Origin: Planctomycetota bacterium
GTDB taxonomy: Bacteria > Planctomycetota > UBA1135 > GCA-002748355
Direction: 5' to 3'
NCBI GenBank assembly: GCA_002748355.1
Contig: PDSF01000029.1
Coordinates: forward strand, 46,262 to 110,261
DNA length: 64,000 nucleotides
The position numbers were made by a program, and so were the translations under genes. Under the pieces are notes generated by a model that searched no databases, was not told the DNA's origin, and saw nothing but the letters and a program-made list of their open reading frames with translations. Below are positions 15,578 through 26,124 of this stretch, piece after piece. Each line of letters starts with the position of its first letter. Positions within the stretch are counted from its first letter, which is position 1.

Positions 15578-17148
15578 GTTCCAGCAGTGTCAGATCAGCA
15601 CAGCGAGCGAGAAAGAGCATGCTCCACAGCGGCCGCGATCCCTTCTGGCTCAGCGCCTGCTTGCCAGCCTTGCTGCTGTTTCATTTCGGCGCCCAAGCAA
15701 CGCTCGGCTTTGACCCGGAGCTGGGGCGGCTTCGAGAAGGATTCGCCGCCTCCTCCTACCTGAGCCTAGTTCTCGGATTCGCTCTCTGGCTGATCTCAGG
15801 ACGGATCATGGGGCTGCAGTCCCGGCCGCTGCCCGCCCCGTCCATGCCCAATAGCGGCAAAGGTCGCTGGGCCCTGGCTCTGAGTCTGGCCATGCTGGCC
15901 GCGGCCCTCGCTTCCGTCAGCTACGGCGCCTGGGCCAGCGAAGCCCTCGAATGGGACGGCTTCGTCGGCTGGGAACTGCGGGCCAAAACCCTGAGCCCCG
16001 TGCTCGCGCCATCCAGCGAACTCGCCCTTGCTCCGCCGGTCCCAGTCGACCCCGCGGTCTTCCTGCCCTCGATGCAGTATCCCCTGCTGCTGCCGGCACT
16101 GGGAGCTGAGCTGCGCCACGGCTTCGGGCCGGGCGGCGAGCGCTTCGCCTCGATCCTGATTCTCGTGCTCTGGATCGGGCTCTTCGCCGCCGTGGCCCAC
16201 TCACTCCGCCTTGGCCGACTGCGCGGCTCGCTCCTCGTTCTCGCCTTCGGCCTGACGCCGATGCTCTATTCGACCGGCTCGGGCGGGGCGGACTCAGGCT
16301 ACGCCGAGATCCTTCTCGGCTACGTGCTCACGCTCTGCAGCGCTGGCCTGCTGCTGCGCTTCTGGCCCTTGCTCTTCCTCGGCTCGGCACTACTGATCTG
16401 GAGCAAGCCCGAAGGGCTCGCCTATGCCCTGCTGCTCCTGCTGGTGACCGCCTTCACCAGCAAGGGCCGCGGCCTGCACTATGCCGCCAGCCTCGGACTC
16501 GCCATCGGTCTCGCGCTCTGGCTGCCGCTCCGAGCTCAGCTCAGCTTCGCGGCGACGCCCTCCTGGTGGCTGGCCCTCGCCCTGCCCCTCGCGGCGATCG
16601 GTGCCAAGGAGGCTATGCTCCGCTGGCCGCTGCTTCGTCGCCGCTGGAGGATGCTCTCTCTGCTCTCGCTGCTGGCCGCCTTCGCCCTCACCTTCAGCTG
16701 CCAAGAGCTATTTCGGGAGAGTTCCTCCCTCTTGCTCCGCGACTTCCTCGGACATCCCGAGCGGCTCTTCGAACGATTCGCTCTGCTCCCCGAAATCCTG
16801 CTGGGCGTGCTACAGGCCTTTCTCGAGTTCAAAAAATACGGCCTCGTCTTCGTGCTGCTGCTCGTGCTCTGGCTGCTTCCAAAGCTCCGGCGCTGGCGGC
16901 CGCGACTGCCTAGCCCCCTGGCCTTCGTCCTCGTCGGCCTTGTGCTCTGCAGCCTGACCCTGGTCTTCGGACCCGAAGCCGACATCGAACACGAACTCGA
17001 GTCTCGCTTTGACCGCCTACTCCTGCACTGGGTCGGCCCCTGCTGGCTGGCGCTGGCGCCGTGGCTGGCGCGGGCATGGGCCGGAGTCGCTGCCCCTGGC
17101 CTGGCTAGCCCAGCCGCTTCATCAGATCCTGCACCAGGATCCCGGTAA
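15574..17148 (+). CDS. Polytopic membrane protein, probable GT-C-type glycosyltransferase
   Basis: 524 residues with about 11-12 hydrophobic helices. The frame is open further upstream, but the ATG at 15574 overlaps the preceding stop (ATGA) and begins the first plausible membrane protein. The first periplasmic loop holds EWDGFVGWELRAKTL and a LPSMQYPLLLPALGAEL region, like the loop of GT-C enzymes that use lipid-linked sugars, but no clean DD/DE/EE motif can be named. It is the last gene of the glycan operon and overlaps the convergent Nudix gene by 44 bp. A polymerase or flippase role is the alternative. Confidence 0.7.
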   Translation: MSSSSVRSAQRARKSMLHSGRDPFWLSACLPALLLFHFGAQATLGFDPELGRLREGFAASSYLSLVLGFALWLISGRIMGLQSRPLPAPSMPNSGKGRWALALSLAMLAAALASVSYGAWASEALEWDGFVGWELRAKTLSPVLAPSSELALAPPVPVDPAVFLPSMQYPLLLPALGAELRHGFGPGGERFASILILVLWIGLFAAVAHSLRLGRLRGSLLVLAFGLTPMLYSTGSGGADSGYAEILLGYVLTLCSAGLLLRFWPLLFLGSALLIWSKPEGLAYALLLLLVTAFTSKGRGLHYAASLGLAIGLALWLPLRAQLSFAATPSWWLALALPLAAIGAKEAMLRWPLLRRRWRMLSLLSLLAAFALTFSCQELFRESSSLLLRDFLGHPERLFERFALLPEILLGVLQAFLEFKKYGLVFVLLLVLWLLPKLRRWRPRLPSPLAFVLVGLVLCSLTLVFGPEADIEHELESRFDRLLLHWVGPCWLALAPWLARAWAGVAAPGLASPAASSDPAPGSR

Positions 17149-17662
17149 GCCCCCAGAGCATCTTGCCCTCCCAGGGGAAGTAGGGGATGCGGCGGTGCAC
17201 GTCGCCAATGCGGTGACCGCGCCAGCTCCAGCGACTCGACTCATAGAGGCGCTCAAGGGGAATCACGAAGAGTTCGTCGACCTCGCCGGGATCGGGGGCC
17301 GAGCCCGCGAGCGAATCGAGCCGGGCGACGAAGACCTGCACGAAGAAGCCGGCAATGCTGATCCGCGGCGGCATACGACCGAGCAGCTCGAAGCGCTCTT
17401 CGCTGAGACCGATCTCTTCCTCCGTCTCACGCAGGGCGCAGCTCAGAGCATCCTCGCTCTTTTCCCGAGCCCCGCCGGGAAAGGCGACCTCGCCAGCGTG
17501 GTGCGGCAGATCCGAATGCCGCTGGGTCAGCAGCAGCGTGTCCTCTCCTTCGATTTCAAGGAGAGCGGCGAGCACAGCCGCATCGCGCAGCCCCTCGCGG
17601 CTCCGCCATTCGCGACTAGGCGGCTCCAGCACCGCGCGAACCTGCTCGTTTGAGAAGCGCAT
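17105..17662 (-). CDS. Nudix hydrolase, probable CoA pyrophosphatase
   Basis: The Nudix box is complete: GGAREKSEDALSCALRE followed by TEEEIGL. Just before it, LPHHAGEVAFPGGA matches the extra motif of the CoA pyrophosphatase group (NudL/Nudt7-like), which cleaves CoA to 4-phosphopantetheine and adenosine 3,5-bisphosphate. The start is taken at the ATG at 17662 (MRFSNEQ), because GGAG lies 9 nt upstream. Longer versions from 17668, 17671 or 17710 are possible. The product is 185 residues, usual for the group. The 3-prime end overlaps the convergent membrane-protein gene. Confidence 0.85.
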   Translation of the reverse strand: MRFSNEQVRAVLEPPSREWRSREGLRDAAVLAALLEIEGEDTLLLTQRHSDLPHHAGEVAFPGGAREKSEDALSCALRETEEEIGLSEERFELLGRMPPRISIAGFFVQVFVARLDSLAGSAPDPGEVDELFVIPLERLYESSRWSWRGHRIGDVHRRIPYFPWEGKMLWGLTGILVQDLMKRLG

Positions 17663-17737
17663 ATCCATCATCTCCGCTGGCTCAGCAGCACCAGAGATGG
17701 CTGCGAACAACTAGGGCAGAAGCCAGGCAATAGACCC

Positions 17738-17762
17738 GCGAGCGACAGAGTGCCGGATGCGG
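17738..17762 (-). repeat. Short dispersed repeat, copy 1
   Basis: On the minus strand this reads CATCCGGCACTCTGTC, then CTCGCG and GT. It matches 34172-34196 (+) with only two differences, and weaker similarity continues for about 20 nt beyond (TTCTGC..CCTA). Both copies are intergenic. Too short to classify. Confidence 0.5.
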
Positions 17763-17820
17763 CGCCGTATTGGTGCCAGAAAACGCCGGCGAATCTACCG
17801 GTTTCGTCGAAGCTTTATCG

Positions 17821-17856
17821 CGGCGAGGGGGCGTCGCTGACGCGGCTTTGTCGCCG
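17821..17856 (+). other. Nested hairpin in the typA upstream region
   Basis: The outer stem CGGCGA (17821-17826) pairs with TCGCCG (17851-17856), and the inner stem GCGTC (17831-17835) pairs with GACGC (17839-17843). It lies in the 393-bp gap between the divergent Nudix and typA genes, which otherwise holds only the dispersed repeat and a weak promoter. Role unknown; it is too far from the typA ATG to be a simple ribosome-site hairpin. Confidence 0.35.
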
Positions 17857-17983
17857 TGAGCTTTCTTAAGGAGCCGGCAAACGCTAAGCCCTCGTCTTCC
17901 ATGGCAAGGCTGCGTCCGGCCCCCCATCCCTTCCACAGTCTGGAGCCGCAGTGAAACTATCCTGTATTGATTTGGCGCGGGCG

Positions 17984-18012
17984 TTGACGACTGGTGGCTA
18001 GCTCCGGATCCT
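17984..18012 (+). promoter_or_regulatory. Possible sigma-70-type promoter for typA
   Basis: TTGACG (17984-17989), a 17-nt spacer and GATCCT (18007-18012). The -35 matches five of six consensus positions; the -10 is poor (three of six). It would give a leader of about 37 nt before the typA ATG. Confidence 0.25.
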
Positions 18013-18055
18013 ATTTGGCCCGAAATTCCGCCCATCCCGCATCGAGAGCCCCGGC

Positions 18056-19864
<1,809 letters not shown>

Positions 19865-19924
19865 GGCATAGCTAGCTGGCGGCGCAGAGGGTAGTCTTCT
19901 CGGACACTCGAGGCGCAAAACACC

Positions 19925-21379
19925 ATGGTCTTCAGCACGCCGCTTTTTCTGTTCCTATTTTTACCGATCGCGCTGTCTTGCTATTACTTGCTTGATAGAC
20001 GATTTCGGAATGGGTGGCTGCTACTGACCAGTCTCTTCTTCTACGCCTGGGGAGAGACCTGGGTGGTAGGGGTGATGCTGCTCTCCTGCCTGACCAACTA
20101 CGGATTAGCCCTTTGGCTTGAATCCGTAAGCAATCCACTAGGCAAACGCGCGATCGTCGGACTCAGCGTGTTTTTCAATCTCGCGCTGCTGATCACATTC
20201 AAATACGCGAACTTCCTCGTAGATAATCTCAACCCAGTCCTCACATGGAGCGGCCTCGGCCCCATCCAGATCGATCCGATTTCGCTGCCCATCGGCATCT
20301 CGTTCTTTACCTTCCAGGCATTGTCCTACGTCATTGACGTTTACCGCAGAGACGCACCCGCCCAGCGCAGCCCGATTGATTTCTCGCTCTACATTGCCCT
20401 ATTCCCGCAACTGATCGCCGGCCCGATCGTCCGCTACCACGATGTCGCAGCGCAGATCGTGCAGAGGGTCCACAGCAGCAGCAAGTTCTACGAGGGCATG
20501 CAGCGCTTCATCTTCGGGCTAACAAAAAAGATGCTGATCGCGAATACGGCCGCCGAATGTGCCGACGCGATCTATGCCCTTCCATTATCCGACCTAACAC
20601 CGGGACTCGCCTGGCTCGGCACCATCTGCTACACGCTGCAGATCTACTTCGACTTTTCTGGATACTCGGACATGGCCATCGGCCTCGGGCTGATGTTCGG
20701 CTTCCGCTACCTAGAAAACTTCCGCCACCCCTACATCGCCCAGTCGATCACCGATTTCTGGCGCCGCTGGCACATCTCCCTGTCCTCTTGGTTCCGGGAC
20801 TACCTATACATCCCTCTGGGCGGAAACCGACGCGGCCCCTATCGAACCTATTTCAACCTCCTACTGGTGTTCGTGCTTTGCGGCTTTTGGCATGGAGCCG
20901 CCTGGACCTTCCTCGCTTGGGGTGTCTTTCACGGCTGCTTCCTCATCCTCGAACGCCTCGGGCTAGGCAAGGCCTTGGCGCGGTCGCCCGCTGTCGCACG
21001 GCATGGCTACACCCTCCTCACCGTAATGGCTGGCTGGGTCCTATTCCGCTCCGAGAGCTTCGAACAGGCCCTCGCAATGCTCGCAGCAAGCATCGGCTTC
21101 GCGTCTGGCGCTGGAATCATCCACTCCGTGTCGGTGTACCTCAGCAACGAGTTGGCCGTAGTCCTCGCAGCAGGAGTGATATTTTCAACCCCCATCGTCC
21201 CGTGGATTCAGCATAAAACGGCAGCGTTTTTGAACGGACGCTCACCTTCGTGGGTACGCCTCGTGGCCGAGTTCCTCGCCCAGCCACTCCTGCTCGGCCT
21301 TTTACTAGCCTTGCTGATACTCTGCTCGTCAAAGATGGCTGTCGGGACCTACAATCCATTCATCTACTTCCGGTTCTAA
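19925..21379 (+). CDS. MBOAT family O-acyltransferase (AlgI-like)
   Basis: 484-residue integral membrane acyltransferase. It has the MBOAT core: YFDFSGYSDMAIGLGLMFG, FWRRWHISLSSWFRDYLYIP, LGGNRR, and GFWHGAAWTFLAWG, which holds the conserved catalytic His. AlgI-type proteins pass an acyl group, usually acetyl, across the membrane for O-acylation of an exported polysaccharide. The next gene, 2 nt away, encodes the periplasmic AlgJ/AlgX-like partner, as in alginate and cellulose acetylation systems. It lies close to the glycan cluster, whose product may be the substrate. Confidence 0.92.
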   Translation: MVFSTPLFLFLFLPIALSCYYLLDRRFRNGWLLLTSLFFYAWGETWVVGVMLLSCLTNYGLALWLESVSNPLGKRAIVGLSVFFNLALLITFKYANFLVDNLNPVLTWSGLGPIQIDPISLPIGISFFTFQALSYVIDVYRRDAPAQRSPIDFSLYIALFPQLIAGPIVRYHDVAAQIVQRVHSSSKFYEGMQRFIFGLTKKMLIANTAAECADAIYALPLSDLTPGLAWLGTICYTLQIYFDFSGYSDMAIGLGLMFGFRYLENFRHPYIAQSITDFWRRWHISLSSWFRDYLYIPLGGNRRGPYRTYFNLLLVFVLCGFWHGAAWTFLAWGVFHGCFLILERLGLGKALARSPAVARHGYTLLTVMAGWVLFRSESFEQALAMLAASIGFASGAGIIHSVSVYLSNELAVVLAAGVIFSTPIVPWIQHKTAAFLNGRSPSWVRLVAEFLAQPLLLGLLLALLILCSSKMAVGTYNPFIYFRF

Positions 21380-21381
21380 TC

Positions 21382-22998
21382 ATGGTCAATCAATTCCAGT
21401 CCTGGACCCGGAAGGTCTACGCAATTCTGGGCGTAATCCTGTTCATAGGATTTCTATGGGCACCAGTCATCGGACTCGCAACGGGGACACAAATCTACAA
21501 GAGCTCCGGAGAAATGCGCGCAATGGCCAGATTTCCCGGCCTGCCCAAATCCCTGGACGACCTGGAGACCTGGCGATCGAAGTATGAGGCATTCATCAAC
21601 GACCATTTTGGATTCCGCAATGCGCTTGTCCGACTCCACAACGGCCTGAGCTTCCACCTACTCAATAAACCCGGCGCAGGCCGGGTGATCCTAGGCAAGG
21701 ATGGCTGGCTCTTCTTAGAGGCGGATTCGAGCCTAAAAAACTTCCGGCGAACGCTCGCTCCCTGGAGCCGCTCGGAGATGCGATCGTTAGTAAAGCGCAT
21801 CCAGCAGCGCCAAGACTTCCTCGCTAGCAAGGGAGTGGAGTATCTCTTCGTCGTGGTTCCCGCAAAAAGCACGATTTACCCCGAGCATTACGACGAACGG
21901 TGGCAGCGCCTGGAACGCCCCTCACGACTGGAGCAGTTCCGAGACTTCACAAAGTCCTACCCCAAGCTCCATTACCTTGACCTGACCGCCGCGCTCTTGA
22001 AGGAAAAATCCCGCCTCGCAGCAGCAGAGCCCGACACGCGACTCTACTACAAAACAGACACGCACTGGAATTCGCGGGGCGCGAGCGTCGCCGCCGCTCG
22101 CATCCGCCGCGAGCTCAATAAATTCGGGGCCCAGGTCCCCGAGCCTCGCCGCTGGCCAAGCTCCGCCTGGCAGCCCAAAAAGTCAGAATTATCTGGCGAC
22201 TTGGCGCGGCTGCTAGGAGCCGGAGGCACCATTCCCAACGTCAGCTGGCATCTCGGCACAGCGAGCCCTCTCCGATCATCCTCACTCACCGCACTTCCCT
22301 ACGAGCGGCGTTCCTATTTGATCGTCGACCCCAAGCCTAGCTGCGAAACGACACTCCTCGTGCTCCACGATAGTTTTGGTGAAGCGCTCCGAGAGTTTTT
22401 ATCGAAAGGCCACCCAAGGAGCGCATTCGTCTGGGAGCCTCTTTGCGACATTATGCGCATGGCGGAATTCACGCCCCAGGTCATTATTCGCGAGATAACC
22501 GAACGATTCTTTATCACCTGGCCTCAGCCAAACCCGGTCGAACTGCGTAAGATCAAAGATTCGCCCACGCTCTCGGAGCAGACCAAGCACTGCCTCGCAG
22601 AGACGCGGTTGATCAAAGTTGGCGACTCGCTACTGCTTCATGGGATCGATCTTCTCGACCACGGCGACAACCTAGAACTCGTTCTCTTTCTCGAGGCACA
22701 AAAACGTTTCCCCCTCCTTGGATCACTGCACGCAAGGATCACCGACGCCAAAGGCGATCTCGTTGTAAACAAGTCCGAAGTGCTCTGCCCCCTCCATTCG
22801 ACCGCACAGCCCGGCTTTCGCTGGCAGCATTCTTTTCTCCTCGACGCCCAGAGTTATGAACGCACGGCTCGGATCTCCTTAATGTTCCCCAGGCAGAAGC
22901 AAGGCCACGAGCCGCTCTATCGAGGAGAGAAAGCCATCGGTGGCGCTCTCCTGCTGCAACGCAGCCAAGCCCGACGCAGCCGTTACTTTGGCAAATAA
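21382..22998 (+). CDS. AlgJ/AlgX-like SGNH acyltransferase partner
   Basis: 538 residues: a single N-terminal transmembrane segment (AILGVILFIGFLWAPVIGLA), then a periplasmic SGNH-like domain. The family signature GKDGWLFLE is present. The catalytic set of AlgX-type enzymes is seen as TDTHWNSRG (Asp and His) and LLVLHDSFGEAL (Ser). The frame is open upstream to 21250, but that part overlaps the MBOAT gene; the ATG at 21382 is used. It likely receives the acyl group from the MBOAT protein and places it on the polysaccharide. The C-terminal 150 residues are beta-rich and may bind carbohydrate. Confidence 0.85.
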   Translation: MVNQFQSWTRKVYAILGVILFIGFLWAPVIGLATGTQIYKSSGEMRAMARFPGLPKSLDDLETWRSKYEAFINDHFGFRNALVRLHNGLSFHLLNKPGAGRVILGKDGWLFLEADSSLKNFRRTLAPWSRSEMRSLVKRIQQRQDFLASKGVEYLFVVVPAKSTIYPEHYDERWQRLERPSRLEQFRDFTKSYPKLHYLDLTAALLKEKSRLAAAEPDTRLYYKTDTHWNSRGASVAAARIRRELNKFGAQVPEPRRWPSSAWQPKKSELSGDLARLLGAGGTIPNVSWHLGTASPLRSSSLTALPYERRSYLIVDPKPSCETTLLVLHDSFGEALREFLSKGHPRSAFVWEPLCDIMRMAEFTPQVIIREITERFFITWPQPNPVELRKIKDSPTLSEQTKHCLAETRLIKVGDSLLLHGIDLLDHGDNLELVLFLEAQKRFPLLGSLHARITDAKGDLVVNKSEVLCPLHSTAQPGFRWQHSFLLDAQSYERTARISLMFPRQKQGHEPLYRGEKAIGGALLLQRSQARRSRYFGK

Positions 22999-23189
22999 AC
23001 GCAGCGCTGGAGATCGTCTCCCGAGTACGCGGAAAGAACCGGGAGCCGCAGCGATTCGCCGAAGCTTTGCAAGGTCCCGACACGTTACCGGCGACACCTT
23101 ACTGCCGCCCGTCGTACTGCCGCGCGACGACTCAGATGGCCTGCTAGGATTCATGCTCGAAGTCCTCACAAAGGCACGAGGTACACCCT

Positions 23190-24359
23190 ATGGACGAACA
23201 AGGACTTCCTGCGGCCTGGCAAGGAGAGCAAGTCCTCCTCGTGGATCAGGACGCGGCACGCTTACGCAGCCCGGCGCTGCTCCTCTATCCAGAGCACGTA
23301 CGGCACAACCTCAAAGAGCTACGAACCCTGCTCGGTGGCTCCTTCGAGCGCCTGCGCCCCCATATCAAGACCTGCAAAACCCCGAGGATCCTCCAGATCT
23401 TGCTGGAGGCCGGGCTGCGGCGCTTCAAGTGCGCAACGGTTCGCGAGGCACGGGTTCTGCTCGCCACGGCGAAGGCACAGGGCATCGAGGACATCGACCT
23501 CCTCATCGCCTACCCACACGTCCAGCCCGCCCTACACGAGCTGGGCAAGCTCGCGGATACGCACCCGCAGGCTCGCCTCGCGGTGCTCAGCGATGACCCG
23601 GGCCATGCCGCCCAGGTCGACCTTCGCCTTGCTGTCTACCTCGATCTCGACTTGGGCATGGGCCGCACCGGCATTGCGGTCGCTCAACGCGAACGGATTC
23701 GCGCCATCGCGCGGGCGGCTGGAGAACGCTTTGCTGGGCTGCACGCCTACGAAGGGCACGTGATCGACCCCGTCCCCGAGCAGCGGCTTGCGAAAGCGCG
23801 ACCGGGCTACGAGCAACTTCTCGCCCTGCATCAAGAACTGCTTGGGGTCGGGCTTTCAGTCCCCGAAATCGTCACCAGTGGCACGCCCGCCTTCCTAGCG
23901 GCGCTGAGCTTCGCCCCCTTCCGCGAGCTCGACGGATGCGTGCATAGGGTTTCTCCCGGCACAGTCGTCTTCCATGATCTCCGCAGCCAAGAGCAGGTCC
24001 CGGAGCTGCGGCTCAAACCCGCAGCCCTGGTGTTCAGCCGTGTGATCAGCCGGCCTGGAGCCATGCGGGTCACTCTCGATGCCGGTAGCAAGAGTCTCGC
24101 CGTCGATGCCGGCCATCCCTGTTGTGCCGCCCTCGGAGCCCCCGAGCTCGCCCCAGAGATCCCCAGCGAAGAACACCTTCCTGCGAGGATACTCTCAGGA
24201 GCGATACCCGACCTAGGCGACTCCTTCTACCTGGTCCCCAGGCACGTATGCCCGACCGTCAACCTCGCAGAGAACGCGGTCATCGTCGAAGCTGGCCGAG
24301 TCCGCGAGATCGTCCCCGTCGCCGCCCGGGCCCATGAGCTTAGTTGGCCGCAGCAATGA
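23190..24359 (+). CDS. D-threonine aldolase / D-serine dehydratase-like PLP enzyme
   Basis: 389-residue fold-type III PLP enzyme. The N-terminal alanine-racemase-like barrel has RPHIKTCKT with the Schiff-base Lys60, then HAYEGHVID. The C-terminal domain ends with PRHVCPTVNL; His352 and Cys354 match the metal-binding H-x-C of the DSD1/DTA group. Members either split D-threonine to glycine and acetaldehyde or dehydrate D-serine; the sequence does not decide which. The stop overlaps the next ATG by 4 nt. Confidence 0.85.
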   Translation: MDEQGLPAAWQGEQVLLVDQDAARLRSPALLLYPEHVRHNLKELRTLLGGSFERLRPHIKTCKTPRILQILLEAGLRRFKCATVREARVLLATAKAQGIEDIDLLIAYPHVQPALHELGKLADTHPQARLAVLSDDPGHAAQVDLRLAVYLDLDLGMGRTGIAVAQRERIRAIARAAGERFAGLHAYEGHVIDPVPEQRLAKARPGYEQLLALHQELLGVGLSVPEIVTSGTPAFLAALSFAPFRELDGCVHRVSPGTVVFHDLRSQEQVPELRLKPAALVFSRVISRPGAMRVTLDAGSKSLAVDAGHPCCAALGAPELAPEIPSEEHLPARILSGAIPDLGDSFYLVPRHVCPTVNLAENAVIVEAGRVREIVPVAARAHELSWPQQ

Positions 24360-24775
24360 GCGAGGCCCCAGAAGTATTGCTCTTCGACAAAGACTGTCGG
24401 CTCTGCACCGGCCTAGTGCGATGGATCCTAGATCGGGACAGGTCTGCGAGGATCCACTTCGCAGCAAGGGAGTCAGCGGCCGCCACAAAACTGCTCGCAG
24501 AGCATGGAGCCTCCCTAGCCCAGCTCCCTGACAGCCTCGTGCTCATCAACGGAACTGGCGTCCACACTCGCTCCGAGGCCGTGCTGCGTGTCGCAGCCTT
24601 GCTGGGGAAACCTTGGTCCTGGGCGGGTGTCGCGAGGATACTCCCCAGGCCCTTACGCGACTTGCTTTACAGGGGTGTCGCTCGCTATCGCTATGGCGTG
24701 TTCGGGAGGTCCGTGCGCGGCTTCCAAGTGCCGCCCCACTTGCGCAACCGCTTCTTGGATCAAAGTTCGGACTGA
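24356..24775 (+). CDS. DCC family thiol-disulfide oxidoreductase-like protein (DUF393)
   Basis: 139 residues starting at an ATG that overlaps the aldolase stop (ATGA). The family-naming motif DxxCxxC is present as FDKDCRLC (Cys14, Cys17), followed by the conserved W-I-L-D-R-D and ARES segments. It is predicted to be a small thioredoxin-like soluble protein; the biological role of the family is poorly defined. The 3-prime end overlaps the convergent GT87-like gene by 16 bp. Confidence 0.85.
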   Translation: MSEAPEVLLFDKDCRLCTGLVRWILDRDRSARIHFAARESAAATKLLAEHGASLAQLPDSLVLINGTGVHTRSEAVLRVAALLGKPWSWAGVARILPRPLRDLLYRGVARYRYGVFGRSVRGFQVPPHLRNRFLDQSSD

Positions 24776-26124
24776 TCCTGCTGCCGCCGACGCATCCCCC
24801 AAAGCTGGCCAAGCAAAGCTAGATAAAACGGTACATATTGCAGGTAGCGCCATAACGGCACCTGCTCCCAGACTCCCTCGCTATGCCAACGTGCCAAACA
24901 GTGATGCGAGAGAGAGGCCGTCGTAAGCAATACGAAGAGCGAAGGCCAAGGACGAAGTGCGAGAAAGGGCACGCACCACACCACGTACCAGGGATGCAAG
25001 ACTGGCGACAGGGCAAAGAGCGCTGCAAAGATCGGCGACGCGGCAAGTTCGGGTGGGCGTCGTTTCCAAAACACGAGCGCGAGAACCGCGCCAAAAAGAA
25101 GGGCTAGCGGCAGCTTGGCAATGCTCTGAGTATCACCGGTTGCGAACCAGGACTCCGACCCCAGGCTGCGCAAACCCTGCTGCAGGTAGGCGCTTGCCTC
25201 ATAGATCAGCACGAAGGCACTGTCGTTGTGCCGCCAGCGTATGCCAAACTCGCTCAATCCCCCGAAAAGCGCTCTGGAGCCTTCCAGACCCGGCCAGTAT
25301 GGCAGGTAGGAGAGCAGGAATACCGCAAGGGCCGGCAGGAGTATCCTCCAGTCGTGCCTCAATAGCCACGGCAGCAGGAGCAACGGCAGGAACTTGGCCC
25401 CCACCGCAGCCCCGAATAGCGCAGCGCCCATGAGCATGCGCCAGTTTCGTAGCCGCCCTTCGATGCGCCCAAAGCAGAGCAGCGCCGCCATCAGCAGCAT
25501 TGCAGCGAGACTGTCGTTATGCCCTTCGGCTGACCATTCGATAATCGCCAAGGGGCACAGGGCAAAGACGAGGCAGAAGGCGGGCGACTTGCCAAGCTGC
25601 GCCAACCAGGCCGCGAGCAGGAAGAGCAAGAGCAGGTCGCAGAGAGCAAATCCACTGCGAAAGAACTCCACCGTGTCGCCAACACAGGCCAGTGCGTAGA
25701 GCCAGAGCTGACAGATCGGCGGATAGGCGGCCGAGATCGGCTTGTTATTGACCCCTTCCCAAATAGGATCGCCGGGGCGGGCCACCCGAGCATCAGCCGG
25801 TGCGAGCACAAAGGGATTGTGCCCCTGGTGCTGGATCCGCCCTTCCCAGACATAGCGGTAGAGGTCGTCGGAAAGGGCTGGAGAGGAGAACTGCACCACA
25901 AGGCGCAGCATGACTCCGGCAAGGAGGATCCACCACAGAGGGACCGTGGCGCGGCCGCTCAACAGCTGCCAGCTCATCCACAACCAAGGGAGCGAAGCTC
26001 CGCAAATAAGGCCGGCGTGCAGCAGCGGCTGCAGCTGTCGCTCTATCAAGAAGAGATCGACGCCGAGCGCTGCGAGTTGCAGCAGGACCAGCCCGGCGAA
26101 GATGCGGAAGCTCAGCGGCTTCAC
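24760..26124 (-). CDS. Polytopic mannosyltransferase-like protein (GT87/DUF2029 type)
   Basis: 454 residues with about 11-12 transmembrane helices. The first large loop carries LSDDLYRYVWEGRIQHQGHNPF, the typical acidic motif of this GT-C group, and later EWSAEGHNDSLAAM and LSPVLHPWYVVW segments. Such enzymes use polyprenyl-phosphate sugars on the outer face of the membrane. The start overlaps the stop of the upstream YdjY-domain gene (ATGA), so the two are translated together. Substrate unknown. Confidence 0.78.
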   Translation of the reverse strand: MKPLSFRIFAGLVLLQLAALGVDLFLIERQLQPLLHAGLICGASLPWLWMSWQLLSGRATVPLWWILLAGVMLRLVVQFSSPALSDDLYRYVWEGRIQHQGHNPFVLAPADARVARPGDPIWEGVNNKPISAAYPPICQLWLYALACVGDTVEFFRSGFALCDLLLLFLLAAWLAQLGKSPAFCLVFALCPLAIIEWSAEGHNDSLAAMLLMAALLCFGRIEGRLRNWRMLMGAALFGAAVGAKFLPLLLLPWLLRHDWRILLPALAVFLLSYLPYWPGLEGSRALFGGLSEFGIRWRHNDSAFVLIYEASAYLQQGLRSLGSESWFATGDTQSIAKLPLALLFGAVLALVFWKRRPPELAASPIFAALFALSPVLHPWYVVWCVPFLALRPWPSLFVLLTTASLSHHCLARWHSEGVWEQVPLWRYLQYVPFYLALLGQLWGMRRRQQDQSEL

